A DNA stretch of 64,000 bases from Hyphomonadaceae bacterium UBA1849 (GTDB lineage: Bacteria; Pseudomonadota; Alphaproteobacteria; Caulobacterales; Hyphomonadaceae), in assembly GCA_002338565.1 (NCBI GenBank), contig DDIN01000008.1, positions 238,894-302,893 on the forward strand, read 5' to 3'. The translations under genes and the position numbers were made by a program. This document shows positions 9,041 through 17,276 of this stretch, one piece after another (the first letter of the stretch is position 1; every line of letters begins with the position of its first letter). The notes below the pieces were generated by a model. That model was not told the DNA's origin, made no database searches, and saw nothing but the letters and a program-made list of their open reading frames with translations.

Positions 9041-9391
9041 CTATGGATTTTCGATATCGATCGGATCAACCGTCGCCGTCAGCTCTGCAACATCGTTCTG
9101 CTGCGGGTCATAAGGCGTACCGAATGGCGGTTCGGTGAAGGCCATGTTGAACCCGCCCCCAAGCTGTGACGCTGCCTGACTCGCCGGCACCGGAGGCGGT
9201 GGTGGCGGAGGCGGTGGAGGTGGCGGAGGAGGAGGCGGTGGTGGCGGCGACGGCGTGGGTGTCGGCGTCGGGAAGGGACCACCATTGTTATTATCCCCAC
9301 CGCCACCGGAACATGCCGCCAGCGAAAGCCCTAAAAAGCCAACCAACAGGGCCGTCCGAGAAACCTCCAGAAGTGATTTTGAATGTCTCAT
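9041..9391 (-). CDS. Small lipoprotein with 19 consecutive prolines
   Basis: This is a 116-aa lipoprotein (lipobox SLAAC, Cys27). After the anchor come CSGGGGDNNNGG, PTPTPTP and then 19 consecutive prolines encoded by mixed CCG/CCA/CCT codons. A 45-residue C-terminal tail contains no recognisable domain. The run would form a stiff polyproline-II rod and should depend on EF-P for translation (known property of poly-Pro stretches). The start lies 12 bases after the DUF4331 stop with a good AGGAG site, so the two genes are probably co-transcribed. The tether closely resembles that of the DUF1800 lipoprotein at 1682-3493. The tail FNMAFTEPPFGTPYDPQQNDVA may be the functional or interaction part. 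Confidence 0.75.
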   Translation of the reverse strand: MRHSKSLLEVSRTALLVGFLGLSLAACSGGGGDNNNGGPFPTPTPTPSPPPPPPPPPPPPPPPPPPPVPASQAASQLGGGFNMAFTEPPFGTPYDPQQNDVAELTATVDPIDIENP

Positions 9392-9403
9392 ATTGTGCTC
9401 CTG

Positions 9404-10936
9404 TTATCCTGTGGCCCCCGGAATCGGGTCGTTCAGATACGGGAAGCTGTCCGGTAGCTCGCTCGCGCTGATTGGTGCACCGTCCGTGAACGGCACATTG
9501 CCAACTGGTGCATCTTCAGGTGCACAAAGACCGAGGTCTGTCTCTACGCCCTGAATTGGTACCGGATAGCAAAGCGCGCCCATGACCACACGGAGTGCGA
9601 TATCGACCGTGTCATCACCTGGACGGCGACCATTCGGGAAGCCTGCCAGATCGTCGCCAGCCACACCAAACGTGCTCTGTTGATCACGGGGTGTCGGCGC
9701 GATGCCAAGATTAAGACGCATCATTTCTGACGCAGTTACATCTGCAGGCTGGTTGAGCCCATCAATGCCGGTCAGGAAGGCCGCGACAAGGTCATTACGC
9801 GGATAGTTTTGCGGCGCGAGGTTCTCAATATTCGTACCGAGTGAGGAGTTCACCGCATCACGGAAGAGAATATCCAGAAGGGCTGGCAGCGTCGGGTTGG
9901 TAACATAGGTTGCCAGCGCTGAGTCCTGTGTCGGCTCTGCGGCGTTGAACAAATCCTTGTCCGGAAGACCGATAACGACCTCGTTCACCAGAGGCGCTGA
10001 GAGGCGCGACTGCTGTACATAGGCACCGCCATAAACGGATGTCTGCTCGTAGGTCGGGGATGGATCTTCGATTTCCGCCTGTGGCAGGCTGGCAGTCGTC
10101 CATGCACCAATAATATCGTCGCCATCATCATTGAGGCAGTCGATCGGCAGTTCGATCGCCAGTGATGTGACATTGGCACGGCCTACAAGGTCATCGTTCG
10201 CACGATCCTGCGTGATACCACCCGGGAAGGTGTCGCCGTTTTCGTTAAGTGGCACGTCGCCATCAATCGGCACGAGGTTCACAAGGTCGAAGATTTCACC
10301 GAGGTTCACTGCAAACGCTTCTGCGCGCTGGCCGACAAAGACCTGCCCTTGTGCGGAACATCCCGGAATGGAAAGCGGGTAGATGAACTGGTCGGCATAG
10401 CCCGGATAATCCGGAATGGTTTTCGTGCCGGAATTGTCGAACGGCTTGTCGAACGTACCAAGAGAGACACGCTCTCCGGTGCGGCGATCGCCCGTAATCA
10501 TATAGAGCTCATAGCTTTCGCTCTCATTGAGATTGCCGGAAGAGGACGGGTCACCAATCGCGCGCAGCGGTACAGGAACAGTCTCGCCGCCAATATTGAG
10601 TGCGATACCGCCATTGTTCAGTGAGTTATCGAAATCGAACTGAAATGTGAGGTCCTCAACGGCGTCCGCATCAGTGTCGATGTGAATCTCGTAAAGAGCA
10701 TCAGGGTCCATGGTGAAGTAGTTCGGCCCGCCATATGGCAGCTGAAGCGGCTGATAATTGGCAATAAAAGTAACGTAGTTTTCGCGGCCCGTTTCGTAGC
10801 TGCGGAACATATAGAAGTCTGTACCGTCAACCTTGGGCTGCTCGGTCGTTCCAGGCGCTTCGCGGTGGCTGGAGGCATAAGCAGATAGCCCCGTCGCCAT
10901 AGCTACACCCGCTATGAGTAATGCTTTTAGTCCCAT
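9404..10936 (-). CDS. Exported DUF4331 family protein
   Basis: This 510-aa product has an N-terminal signal peptide ending AYA, followed by the SSHREAP hallmark of DUF4331. Further family blocks are DGTDFYMFRSYE, the acidic IDTDADAVEDLTFQF and, later, PRNDLVAAFLTGIDGLNQP. The family is exported and of unknown function; the acidic aspartates could bind metal (inference). GGAG precedes the ATG. The poly-proline lipoprotein follows 12 bases downstream, so the exported DUF4331 protein and the lipoprotein may act together at the envelope. The DUF4198 gene is divergent across a short promoter region. Confidence 0.85.
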   Translation of the reverse strand: MGLKALLIAGVAMATGLSAYASSHREAPGTTEQPKVDGTDFYMFRSYETGRENYVTFIANYQPLQLPYGGPNYFTMDPDALYEIHIDTDADAVEDLTFQFDFDNSLNNGGIALNIGGETVPVPLRAIGDPSSSGNLNESESYELYMITGDRRTGERVSLGTFDKPFDNSGTKTIPDYPGYADQFIYPLSIPGCSAQGQVFVGQRAEAFAVNLGEIFDLVNLVPIDGDVPLNENGDTFPGGITQDRANDDLVGRANVTSLAIELPIDCLNDDGDDIIGAWTTASLPQAEIEDPSPTYEQTSVYGGAYVQQSRLSAPLVNEVVIGLPDKDLFNAAEPTQDSALATYVTNPTLPALLDILFRDAVNSSLGTNIENLAPQNYPRNDLVAAFLTGIDGLNQPADVTASEMMRLNLGIAPTPRDQQSTFGVAGDDLAGFPNGRRPGDDTVDIALRVVMGALCYPVPIQGVETDLGLCAPEDAPVGNVPFTDGAPISASELPDSFPYLNDPIPGATG

Positions 10937-10998
10937 CTGAAACTCCCTGATTATAATAGACGAGACTCGGGTTACGCAGCGGCACTGGAAAATTGTGC

Positions 10999-11018
10999 AC
11001 TTTTTTGGAACTTTTTTG
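10999..11018. promoter_or_regulatory. Two A-tract direct repeats one helical turn apart
   Basis: ACTTTTTTG occurs at 10999-11007 and again at 11010-11018, a start-to-start spacing of 11 bases, between the divergent DUF4331 and DUF4198 genes. Phased A-tracts bend DNA or serve as UP-element-like sites. The repeat is seen directly; its role is inference. Confidence 0.35.
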
Positions 11019-11078
11019 CACCAGTCTCAAAAGCCGCGCCGTAACAGCTGTGTATTCTGAGTAATGAGAGGAACGACC

Positions 11079-11879
11079 ATGCTAGGAAAAACAGCTCTGG
11101 CTTCAGCCTGCCTCGGCCTCGCCGCCCTGCCCGCAAGTGCGCATGATGCATGGATTGAAGCAGACCGCAGCGACGCTGGCGTCACTGTGAGTTTCTTCTC
11201 CGGGCATGCTGATGACCTCGCCTCTTACAATATGCATCCGGCGCGTCTGGCTTCCATGACGCTTGATTCAGCGGGCATGCGCCGGTCTCTTCTGACGGAA
11301 GCAGCAGACTTGCAGCCGGGCGATACGCTCCAGCTCGATTTGTCTTCGGATGAAGCTCACATGATCACGCTCACAACATTCCGCGCGAGCAGTCAGCTCG
11401 ACGCTGAGACGTTTCTCGAATACGCCGCTGAGGAAGGCATCTCACCCATACTGCGCCACAGGGCATCCAGCGGCGATATCAACCGCCCTGGTACGGAGGT
11501 TTATTCCCGCTTTATGAAAGCGCTTGTCCTGCCGGTGGATGAGGCAGCCTGCGAAACAGGCTTTATCAGCCAGCCGGTCGGCCATGTGCTGGAAATCCTT
11601 CCGCTCGCAAGCCCGTCAGAGGGCTGCTCCGACACACTGTCCTTCCAACTTCTCTATCTAGGGGAGCCGCTCGAAGGCGGCACGCTGCATATTAACCGCA
11701 CGGACGCGATGACCGAGCCGGTCAAAATCACCACGGATGAAAATGGCATGGTCAGCTTCGACCGCCCACCAGAAGGTGACTGGTATATTCACGCGGCGTG
11801 GGCCATGCCGGTATCAGAGCGCGCGTTCGGCGCCGACTATGCAACAAGCTTTGCCAGCCTCAGCTTTGTGCTGGATTAG
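11079..11879 (+). CDS. Periplasmic DUF4198 family protein
   Basis: This 266-aa protein has a signal peptide (MLGKTALASACLGLAALPASA), then HDAWIEA, the typical mature N-terminus of DUF4198 proteins. These are periplasmic beta-rich proteins, often near metal-transport genes. The C-terminal part (about residues 180-245) reads as a beta-sandwich ending in DENGMVSFDRPPEGDWYIHAAW, as in the family. ATG at 11079 is chosen over 11064 because GAGAGG lies seven bases before it. It is divergent from DUF4331 and convergent with the GST gene. No metal transporter is adjacent, so the ligand is unknown. Confidence 0.78.
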   Translation: MLGKTALASACLGLAALPASAHDAWIEADRSDAGVTVSFFSGHADDLASYNMHPARLASMTLDSAGMRRSLLTEAADLQPGDTLQLDLSSDEAHMITLTTFRASSQLDAETFLEYAAEEGISPILRHRASSGDINRPGTEVYSRFMKALVLPVDEAACETGFISQPVGHVLEILPLASPSEGCSDTLSFQLLYLGEPLEGGTLHINRTDAMTEPVKITTDENGMVSFDRPPEGDWYIHAAWAMPVSERAFGADYATSFASLSFVLD

Positions 11880-11885
11880 GAACAG

Positions 11886-12536
11886 CTAGGGGGCAGCGGG
11901 AAATGGCTCGCCCTCGCCGCCTTCCCAGCGCGGATACTTCTTCATAACGCTGGCAAAGCGGTCGCTCTCCATGAAGTCGTGCACCCATTTGATGAGCGCA
12001 GGCAGAGGCAGGCTATCAAACCAGTCTTTGTCCGGAATGCGGAACTGGCGCACAAACGGAGCAATAGCGGCGTCCACAAAGGTGAAGCGCGGCCCTATCA
12101 GATAGCCAGTTTCGGTAAGGCGAGCATCGAGGTCCTCCAGAATTTTCAGCCCTTCAGCACGATGTTCGCTCGCATCCACATCTTCATAGCGGCTGGCATA
12201 TTTATACCGGTCGAGATGATGTTTAAACGGTCCATCATTGCGCGCAATCAGGAAGTCGGTCGCTTCGCGATCAGCTTCAAACGGCGCAAGCCAGCCTTGC
12301 GGATCAGACTCTGCGAGCGCCCATCTGGCTACATCTAGGCTCTCATCGATCACGCGACCATCCGGCAAAATGAGAACCGGCACAGTGCCTTTGGGCGAAG
12401 CCTCCAGCATATGCTCGGGCTTATGCTTTAAGTGGATCTCCCGCAGTTCGACCTGCATGCCAGAAGACTGGATCGCGAGGCGCGCACGCATCGCGTAAGG
12501 ACATCGGCGAAAGCTATAAAGAACGGGTGCGGGCAT
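11886..12536 (-). CDS. Glutathione S-transferase family protein
   Basis: This 216-aa protein has a thioredoxin-fold N-domain with the CPYAMRARLA active-site helix (Cys12). It has SPKGTVPVLI with the cis-Pro loop, the glutathione-binding ESLDVARW, and an all-helical C-domain. It could be a detoxifying GST or a glutaredoxin-like Omega/Lambda type because of the cysteine. The start codon overlaps the trhO stop by one base (TAATG), so it is translationally coupled to trhO. Confidence 0.88.
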   Translation of the reverse strand: MPAPVLYSFRRCPYAMRARLAIQSSGMQVELREIHLKHKPEHMLEASPKGTVPVLILPDGRVIDESLDVARWALAESDPQGWLAPFEADREATDFLIARNDGPFKHHLDRYKYASRYEDVDASEHRAEGLKILEDLDARLTETGYLIGPRFTFVDAAIAPFVRQFRIPDKDWFDSLPLPALIKWVHDFMESDRFASVMKKYPRWEGGEGEPFPAAP

Positions 12537-13522
12537 TACCCCTCCCCGTTTTCCTGCATGTCTTCGGCTTCGCGGTGTTCGCGCAGAAGGTCCGGACGCG
12601 CCTCGGGCCCCATGCCTGCTTCACCGCGCTTTTTGGCAAGCTCCAGCTGAAGCTGGCGCTGACGGAAACGCTCGCGATCATTCTCGGTGAACTTGTCGAT
12701 GCAATAATCGCAAGAGACGCCCGGCAAATAGTTCTCGGACCTCTGACCTTCAGGGCTGACACCGCGGCCGCACGCATGGCAGCTGACATACTCACCCAGC
12801 TCCAGGCCGTGCTTAATGCCGACGCGTTCGTCAAAGACGAAGCATTCACCCTGCCAGAGGCTTTCTTCCTGAGGCACATCTTCCAGATATTTCAGAATGC
12901 CGCCCTTGAGGTGATACACCTCGTCATGGCCCATTTCTTTCAGATAGGCCGTCGCCTTCTCACAGCGAATGCCGCCCGTACAGAACATGGCGATCTTCTT
13001 GGCGTTGCGCTCACCCGGCTTGCCGACATGCTGGTCCACCCAGCCCGGGAACTCGCGGAAGGTCCGCGTTTCAGGGTCAACCGCGCCTTTGAATGTGCCC
13101 ATGTCGAATTCGAACGAGTTGCGCGTATCAATGACCAGCGTCTCCGGGTCAGCGATCAGCTTGTTCCACTCTTTCGGATCGACATAGGTGCCGACGGTGC
13201 GGTTCGGGTCGATGCCCGGCACGCCCATGCGCACAATCTCTTCCTTCAGGCGGACTTTCATACGCTTGAACGGTTTGGCCTGCGCGTGGGAGTATTTCAC
13301 TTCCAGCGTGCCAATCGCAGGAATGGCTTCCAGATAGTCGATCATCTCGCGCATGCCCGTTTCGGTCGGGCCGGCGATTGTACCGTTAACGCCTTCGCTC
13401 GCGATCAGGAGAGAGCCGCAAATCTCGCGCGCATTCGCGAAATCACGGATTTTCTCCTGCCAGCTTTCAAAGTCCGGAAAGGCAGTGAATTTATAAAGAG
13501 CGGCAACTGTATATGTGGTCAT
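12536..13522 (-). CDS. trhO: tRNA uridine(34) hydroxylase (rhodanese-fold)
   Basis: TrhO (YceA) performs oxygen-dependent hydroxylation of wobble U34 in some tRNAs, a step toward cmo5U/mo5U. The 328-aa product has the family N-terminal domain (SLLIASEGVNGTIAG), a central rhodanese domain with CTGGIRCEKA (Cys181), and a C-terminal Cys-rich segment (CFVFDERV...CHACGRGVSP...CDYC). Length is normal. It is the first gene of a two-gene unit with the GST gene and is divergent from the MFS transporter gene. Confidence 0.92.
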   Translation of the reverse strand: MTTYTVAALYKFTAFPDFESWQEKIRDFANAREICGSLLIASEGVNGTIAGPTETGMREMIDYLEAIPAIGTLEVKYSHAQAKPFKRMKVRLKEEIVRMGVPGIDPNRTVGTYVDPKEWNKLIADPETLVIDTRNSFEFDMGTFKGAVDPETRTFREFPGWVDQHVGKPGERNAKKIAMFCTGGIRCEKATAYLKEMGHDEVYHLKGGILKYLEDVPQEESLWQGECFVFDERVGIKHGLELGEYVSCHACGRGVSPEGQRSENYLPGVSCDYCIDKFTENDRERFRQRQLQLELAKKRGEAGMGPEARPDLLREHREAEDMQENGEG

Positions 13523-13649
13523 GGGGCCAGATACAGCAAAATGCCCCTCTATATCAATTGGTCTCGGGCAGCTCGAAGAATTTTTCCGTCAGGCGAACTC
13601 TGGCCAGAAAGATATCGCACCGTTTCGACGTTGGTGAGAATAACTCATC

Positions 13650-13674
13650 GAAACAGTCAAAATTTGACCGTTTC
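13650..13674. promoter_or_regulatory. 25-bp palindromic operator upstream of the MFS transporter
   Basis: The left arm GAAAC-AG-TCAAA and right arm TTTGA-CC-GTTTC are arranged around a central A. Eleven of twelve arm pairs are complementary. It ends 32 bases before the MFS start codon, the usual place for a TetR- or MarR-type repressor site at a drug-efflux promoter. The palindrome is seen in the sequence; the cognate regulator is not in the immediate neighbourhood. Confidence 0.65.
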
Positions 13675-13706
13675 CTTTCCAGCAAAAAGGGAGTAACGGA
13701 CCCAGA

Positions 13707-14951
13707 ATGACTACTGCGCCCCACCCACTTGCTGGCAGCAAACTTTCAACACCAGAATTCGTAGCAATGACCGCCTATCTCATGGCGCTGAATGCGCTTG
13801 CGATTGACGTCATGCTGCCTGCCCTGTCCGAGATCGGACACGCTCTAAACGCACCAACTGAAAACGACGCCCAGAACATCGTGCTCTACTATATGTACGG
13901 GTTCGGTATTTCCCAGCTGTTCTGGGGGCCGATCACAGACCGGTTTGGACGAAAGCCCGTGCTGACGCTTGTTCTGATCATGTATGTGATCACGTCGCTG
14001 GGCTGCACGCTGTCACAAGACTTCAACTCATTGCTCACATGGAGGATCCTACTCGGCATCGCCTCGGGTGGTACGCGCGTCATCGCCGTGAGTGTCGTGC
14101 GAGACCTGTTTGTGGGACGCGGCATGGCGAGGATTATGTCCATGGTCATGACCGTATTCATGGTCATTCCTATTCTCGCGCCAATGTTTGGTGAGTTCAT
14201 TCTCCACCTTTTCAACACCTGGCAAAGCATATTTGGCGTGCTCGCCGGCGGCGGCGCGATCATGCTTGTCTGGTCGTTTTTCCGGCTGCCAGAAACACGT
14301 CCTGCTGAGATGCGCACACCGATCAATGTACGGGCCGTCACGTCTGCCTATCTGACAGTGTTTCGTACTCGCGACGCGCTCGGATACATGCTGGCAAGCG
14401 GCGTCATTTTTGGCTCGCTTATGGCCTACATTTCTTCGTCCGAGCAGATTTTCAATGACGTGTTCAACGCTGGAGAGCTGTTCACGCTTTGCTTTGCAGG
14501 CATCGCGCTTTCTATGTCGGTCGCAACTTTCACCAACTCGACTCTGGTTGAGAAACTAGGTCAGCGCCTGATCTCTCACACCGCACTGATCGGCTTTATC
14601 GTCTTCGCGGTTGCGCTGGTTCTGGTTACAAAGATCTGGGGGCCTAACCTGATCAGCTTCATGATCCTGTTCTCGCTCGTCTTCATGAATTTCGGCTTTA
14701 TGGGCCCGAACTTCAATTCCATGGCGATGGAACCGCTGGGCAAGATTGCTGGCACAGCTTCTGCCATGCTGGGCTTTGCCTCAACCACGGTTGCCGCGAT
14801 GATTGGTGGCGCGATTGCTGGTCAGTATAACGGCTCGATCATTCCAGTGCTGATGGGCTTCGTTATTCTGGGTGTTGTCAGCCTGATCATCGTCTTCGTA
14901 ACCGAACGCTTCACGCTGTTCGGCCGCGGTCAGGATGAAGCAGCCGAGTGA
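13707..14951 (+). CDS. MFS multidrug efflux transporter, Bcr/CflA type
   Basis: This 414-aa inner-membrane protein has about 12 transmembrane segments. Segment 1 has the family pattern MALNALAIDVMLPALSEIG. MFS motif A follows segment 2 (GPITDRFGRKPVL), and segment 4 carries RILLGIASGGTRVIAVSVVRDL as in proton-coupled drug efflux pumps (Bcr, CflA). It probably exports small amphipathic compounds. A 25-bp palindrome sits just upstream, suggesting ligand-induced derepression. It is a single-gene unit ending at a bidirectional terminator. Confidence 0.88.
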   Translation: MTTAPHPLAGSKLSTPEFVAMTAYLMALNALAIDVMLPALSEIGHALNAPTENDAQNIVLYYMYGFGISQLFWGPITDRFGRKPVLTLVLIMYVITSLGCTLSQDFNSLLTWRILLGIASGGTRVIAVSVVRDLFVGRGMARIMSMVMTVFMVIPILAPMFGEFILHLFNTWQSIFGVLAGGGAIMLVWSFFRLPETRPAEMRTPINVRAVTSAYLTVFRTRDALGYMLASGVIFGSLMAYISSSEQIFNDVFNAGELFTLCFAGIALSMSVATFTNSTLVEKLGQRLISHTALIGFIVFAVALVLVTKIWGPNLISFMILFSLVFMNFGFMGPNFNSMAMEPLGKIAGTASAMLGFASTTVAAMIGGAIAGQYNGSIIPVLMGFVILGVVSLIIVFVTERFTLFGRGQDEAAE

Positions 14952-14955
14952 ACAC

Positions 14956-14990
14956 AAAAAAGGCGGACGATCGAACGACCATCCGCCTTC
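14956..14990. terminator. Bidirectional terminator between MFS gene and ecm
   Basis: AAGGCGGA pairs with TCCGCCTT around a 14-base loop that itself contains complementary bases. The T-run is strongest on the minus strand, so it mainly serves ecm. Confidence 0.8.
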
Positions 14991-15012
14991 ATTGTTATTT
15001 TGCCGCTTTCAG

Positions 15013-17001
15013 CTACACAGTCTCTGACGCGCTTTTCTCAACCGTGGCGACGATGTCCGCCATGATCTCGTTCAGCTTATAGTCTTTCGGCGTGTAGACG
15101 CGCGCGACGCCGACCTGCTTCAGAACCAGTTCGTCTTCCGGCGGAATAATGCCACCGACGACAAGCGGCACATGGCCAATACCCGCATCACGCATACGCG
15201 CGGACACATCACGAACCAGATCGACATGAGAGCCGGACAGAATAGACAGGCCAACCACGTGAGCCTTCTCTTCAACCGCCTGCGCGACGATCTCTTCCGG
15301 CGTGAAGCGGATACCGTCATAGCGGACATTCATACCCACCTGACGCGCTTTAGATGCAATCTGCTCTGCGCCATTTGAGTGGCCATCAAGACCCGGCTTG
15401 CCCAGAACATATGTCAGCGTGCTGCCAAGCACTTCTGACACTCGTTCAACTTCAGCCTTGATCTCGGCCTCTCTGGATTCCGGATCAGATGCGATCACGA
15501 GAGACACACCTGTCGGGCCGCGATACTGGTCAAACACGTCGCGCAGCACACCGCCCCACTCACCCGTGGTCACGCCAGCTTTCGCCGCGACAATGCTCGG
15601 CTCCATCATGTTACGGCCTTCAACCGCAGCAGAGCGCAGGCCTTCCAGCGCAGCATCAACCGCTTTGGCATCACGCGCCGCGCGCCATGCCTTAAGCTTG
15701 GCAACGGTTTCAGCCTCAAGCAGAGGGTCGACTTTCTGGATGGATTTCTCGCCAGCAGAGAGCGGGCTTTCTTCCGTTTCCTTATAAGCGTTGACGCCCA
15801 CAACCATATGGTCGCCCGTTTCGATACCGGCAACGCGCTGGCGCTGGCTCTCAACGAGCTGCGCTTTCATATACTCAACCGAATCGACAGCACCGCCGGC
15901 AGCGTCGATTTTAGCGAGTTCGGCGCGGGCTTTTTCTTTCAGCTCGTTCGTCTTCGCTTCGACAACGTGAGAGCCATCGAACAGGTCTTCAAATTCGAGA
16001 AGGTCTGTTTCGTATGCGAGGATCTGCTGCAGGCGCAAAGACCATTGCTGGTCCCAGGGGCGCGGCAGACCCATGGCTTCGTTCCAGGCTGGCAGCTGAA
16101 GCGCGCGGCAGCGCGCACGTTTGGACAGCGTAACAGCAAGCGCCTCGATAAGGATACGGTAGACGTTGTTTTCCGGCTGCGGCTCAGTAAGGCCGAGCGA
16201 GTTCACCTGAACACCATAGCGGAAAAGGAGCGATTTCGGGTTGGTCACGCCATAGCGTTCACGACCAATCTCTTCCCACATGTCGACGAACGCACGCATT
16301 TTGCAAAGCTCGGTCACGAACTTCACACCGGCATTCACGAAGAAGGAGATACGGCCAAAGACAACTTCGAAGTCTTGGTCAGGAACCTGACCGCCTTCTT
16401 TCGTCGCATCGAGAACGGCGCATGCTGTTGCAAGCGCGTAAGCAAGCTCCTGTTCCGGCGTCGCACCCGCTTCCTGAAGGTGGTAGGAACACACATTCAG
16501 CGGGTTCCACTTCGGTGTCTCTGTGTAGCACCAGCTGACCATGTCTGCGATGAGGCGCATGCTCGGCTTTGGCGGGAAGACATAAGTGCCGCGCGAGAGA
16601 TATTCCTTGATGATATCGTTCTGCGTCGTGCCGCGCAGCGCCTTGCGATCTGCGCCCTGCTCGTCAGCCAGCGCCACATAAAGTGCAAGCATCCACGCTG
16701 CAGGTGCGTTGATCGTCATCGAGGTGTTCATCTCGGCGACAGGAATTTCATTAAACAGGGTGCGCATATCGCCCAGATGGCCGATTGGCACGCCCACTTT
16801 ACCCACTTCACCACGTGAGAGCACATGGTCTGCGTCATAGGCAGTCTGCGTTGGCAGGTCGAAGGCAATTGAAAGACCGGTCTGACCTTTTGCAAGGTTT
16901 CTCCGGTACAGCGCATTGGATTCTGCGGCTGTTGAATGGCCCGCATAAGTGCGGAAAATCCACGGCCTGTCGGCCGCGTGCTGGTAAGGCGTCTCAGTCA
17001 T
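15013..17001 (-). CDS. ecm: Ethylmalonyl-CoA mutase (adenosylcobalamin-dependent)
   Basis: Ecm (also called MeaA) converts (2R)-ethylmalonyl-CoA to (2S)-methylsuccinyl-CoA in the ethylmalonyl-CoA pathway, which assimilates acetyl-CoA without isocitrate lyase. The 662-aa protein has the N-terminal mutase barrel (WIFRTYAGHSTAAESN, GLSIAFDLPTQTAYD, PKPSMRLIAD) and a C-terminal B12 domain with DGHSNG at 539-544, whose His541 is the cobalt ligand. It is divergent from ccr, which catalyses the preceding committed step. A cobalamin supply is required. Confidence 0.95.
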   Translation of the reverse strand: MTETPYQHAADRPWIFRTYAGHSTAAESNALYRRNLAKGQTGLSIAFDLPTQTAYDADHVLSRGEVGKVGVPIGHLGDMRTLFNEIPVAEMNTSMTINAPAAWMLALYVALADEQGADRKALRGTTQNDIIKEYLSRGTYVFPPKPSMRLIADMVSWCYTETPKWNPLNVCSYHLQEAGATPEQELAYALATACAVLDATKEGGQVPDQDFEVVFGRISFFVNAGVKFVTELCKMRAFVDMWEEIGRERYGVTNPKSLLFRYGVQVNSLGLTEPQPENNVYRILIEALAVTLSKRARCRALQLPAWNEAMGLPRPWDQQWSLRLQQILAYETDLLEFEDLFDGSHVVEAKTNELKEKARAELAKIDAAGGAVDSVEYMKAQLVESQRQRVAGIETGDHMVVGVNAYKETEESPLSAGEKSIQKVDPLLEAETVAKLKAWRAARDAKAVDAALEGLRSAAVEGRNMMEPSIVAAKAGVTTGEWGGVLRDVFDQYRGPTGVSLVIASDPESREAEIKAEVERVSEVLGSTLTYVLGKPGLDGHSNGAEQIASKARQVGMNVRYDGIRFTPEEIVAQAVEEKAHVVGLSILSGSHVDLVRDVSARMRDAGIGHVPLVVGGIIPPEDELVLKQVGVARVYTPKDYKLNEIMADIVATVEKSASETV

Positions 17002-17078
17002 TTTCGTTTTCTCCCGGCGCCAGATAAACCCGAGTTAGTGTGCAATGCAACACAAACGACACGCAGAACAGGCGAGAC

Positions 17079-17098
17079 ATTTCGTCAGACTACGAAAT
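17079..17098. promoter_or_regulatory. Inverted repeat in the ecm/ccr divergent promoter region
   Basis: ATTTCGT - CAGACT - ACGAAAT is a perfect 7-base inverted repeat with a 6-base centre, 78 bases upstream of the ecm start. Two TTTCCCC direct repeats start at 17100 and 17120, exactly 20 bases apart. One regulator could control both genes from here. Seen in sequence; function inferred. Confidence 0.5.
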
Positions 17099-17276
17099 AT
17101 TTCCCCCTTTAGGCGCATGTTTCCCCGGTTTCGCGCAACACTTACCCAGAAACTATATTGCGCCGCAGCAAAAATACTTGACTCTTCATTTCCAGCGGTC
17201 AGGTTAGCGGCCTCGATGTCCGCACGTACAACAAAATCACGGCGGATATATTCTAACCGTTCTTGGGGAGAACTGC

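Noticed and set aside
9190..9250. GGN-rich tandem repeat that looks like a microsatellite
   Set aside because: It is the mixed-codon proline run of the lipoprotein read on the other strand; no array or spacer structure.
12527..13696. Long open frame on the plus strand opposite trhO
   Set aside because: Antisense shadow of trhO; no recognisable domain.
15808..16818. Long plus-strand frame opposite ecm
   Set aside because: Antisense shadow; ecm is a clear gene and the frame shows no domain.
17178..17206. sigma-70 promoter for ccr
   Set aside because: TTGACT at 17178 looks like a -35, but no matching -10 sequence lies at 16-18 bases, so it was not listed.
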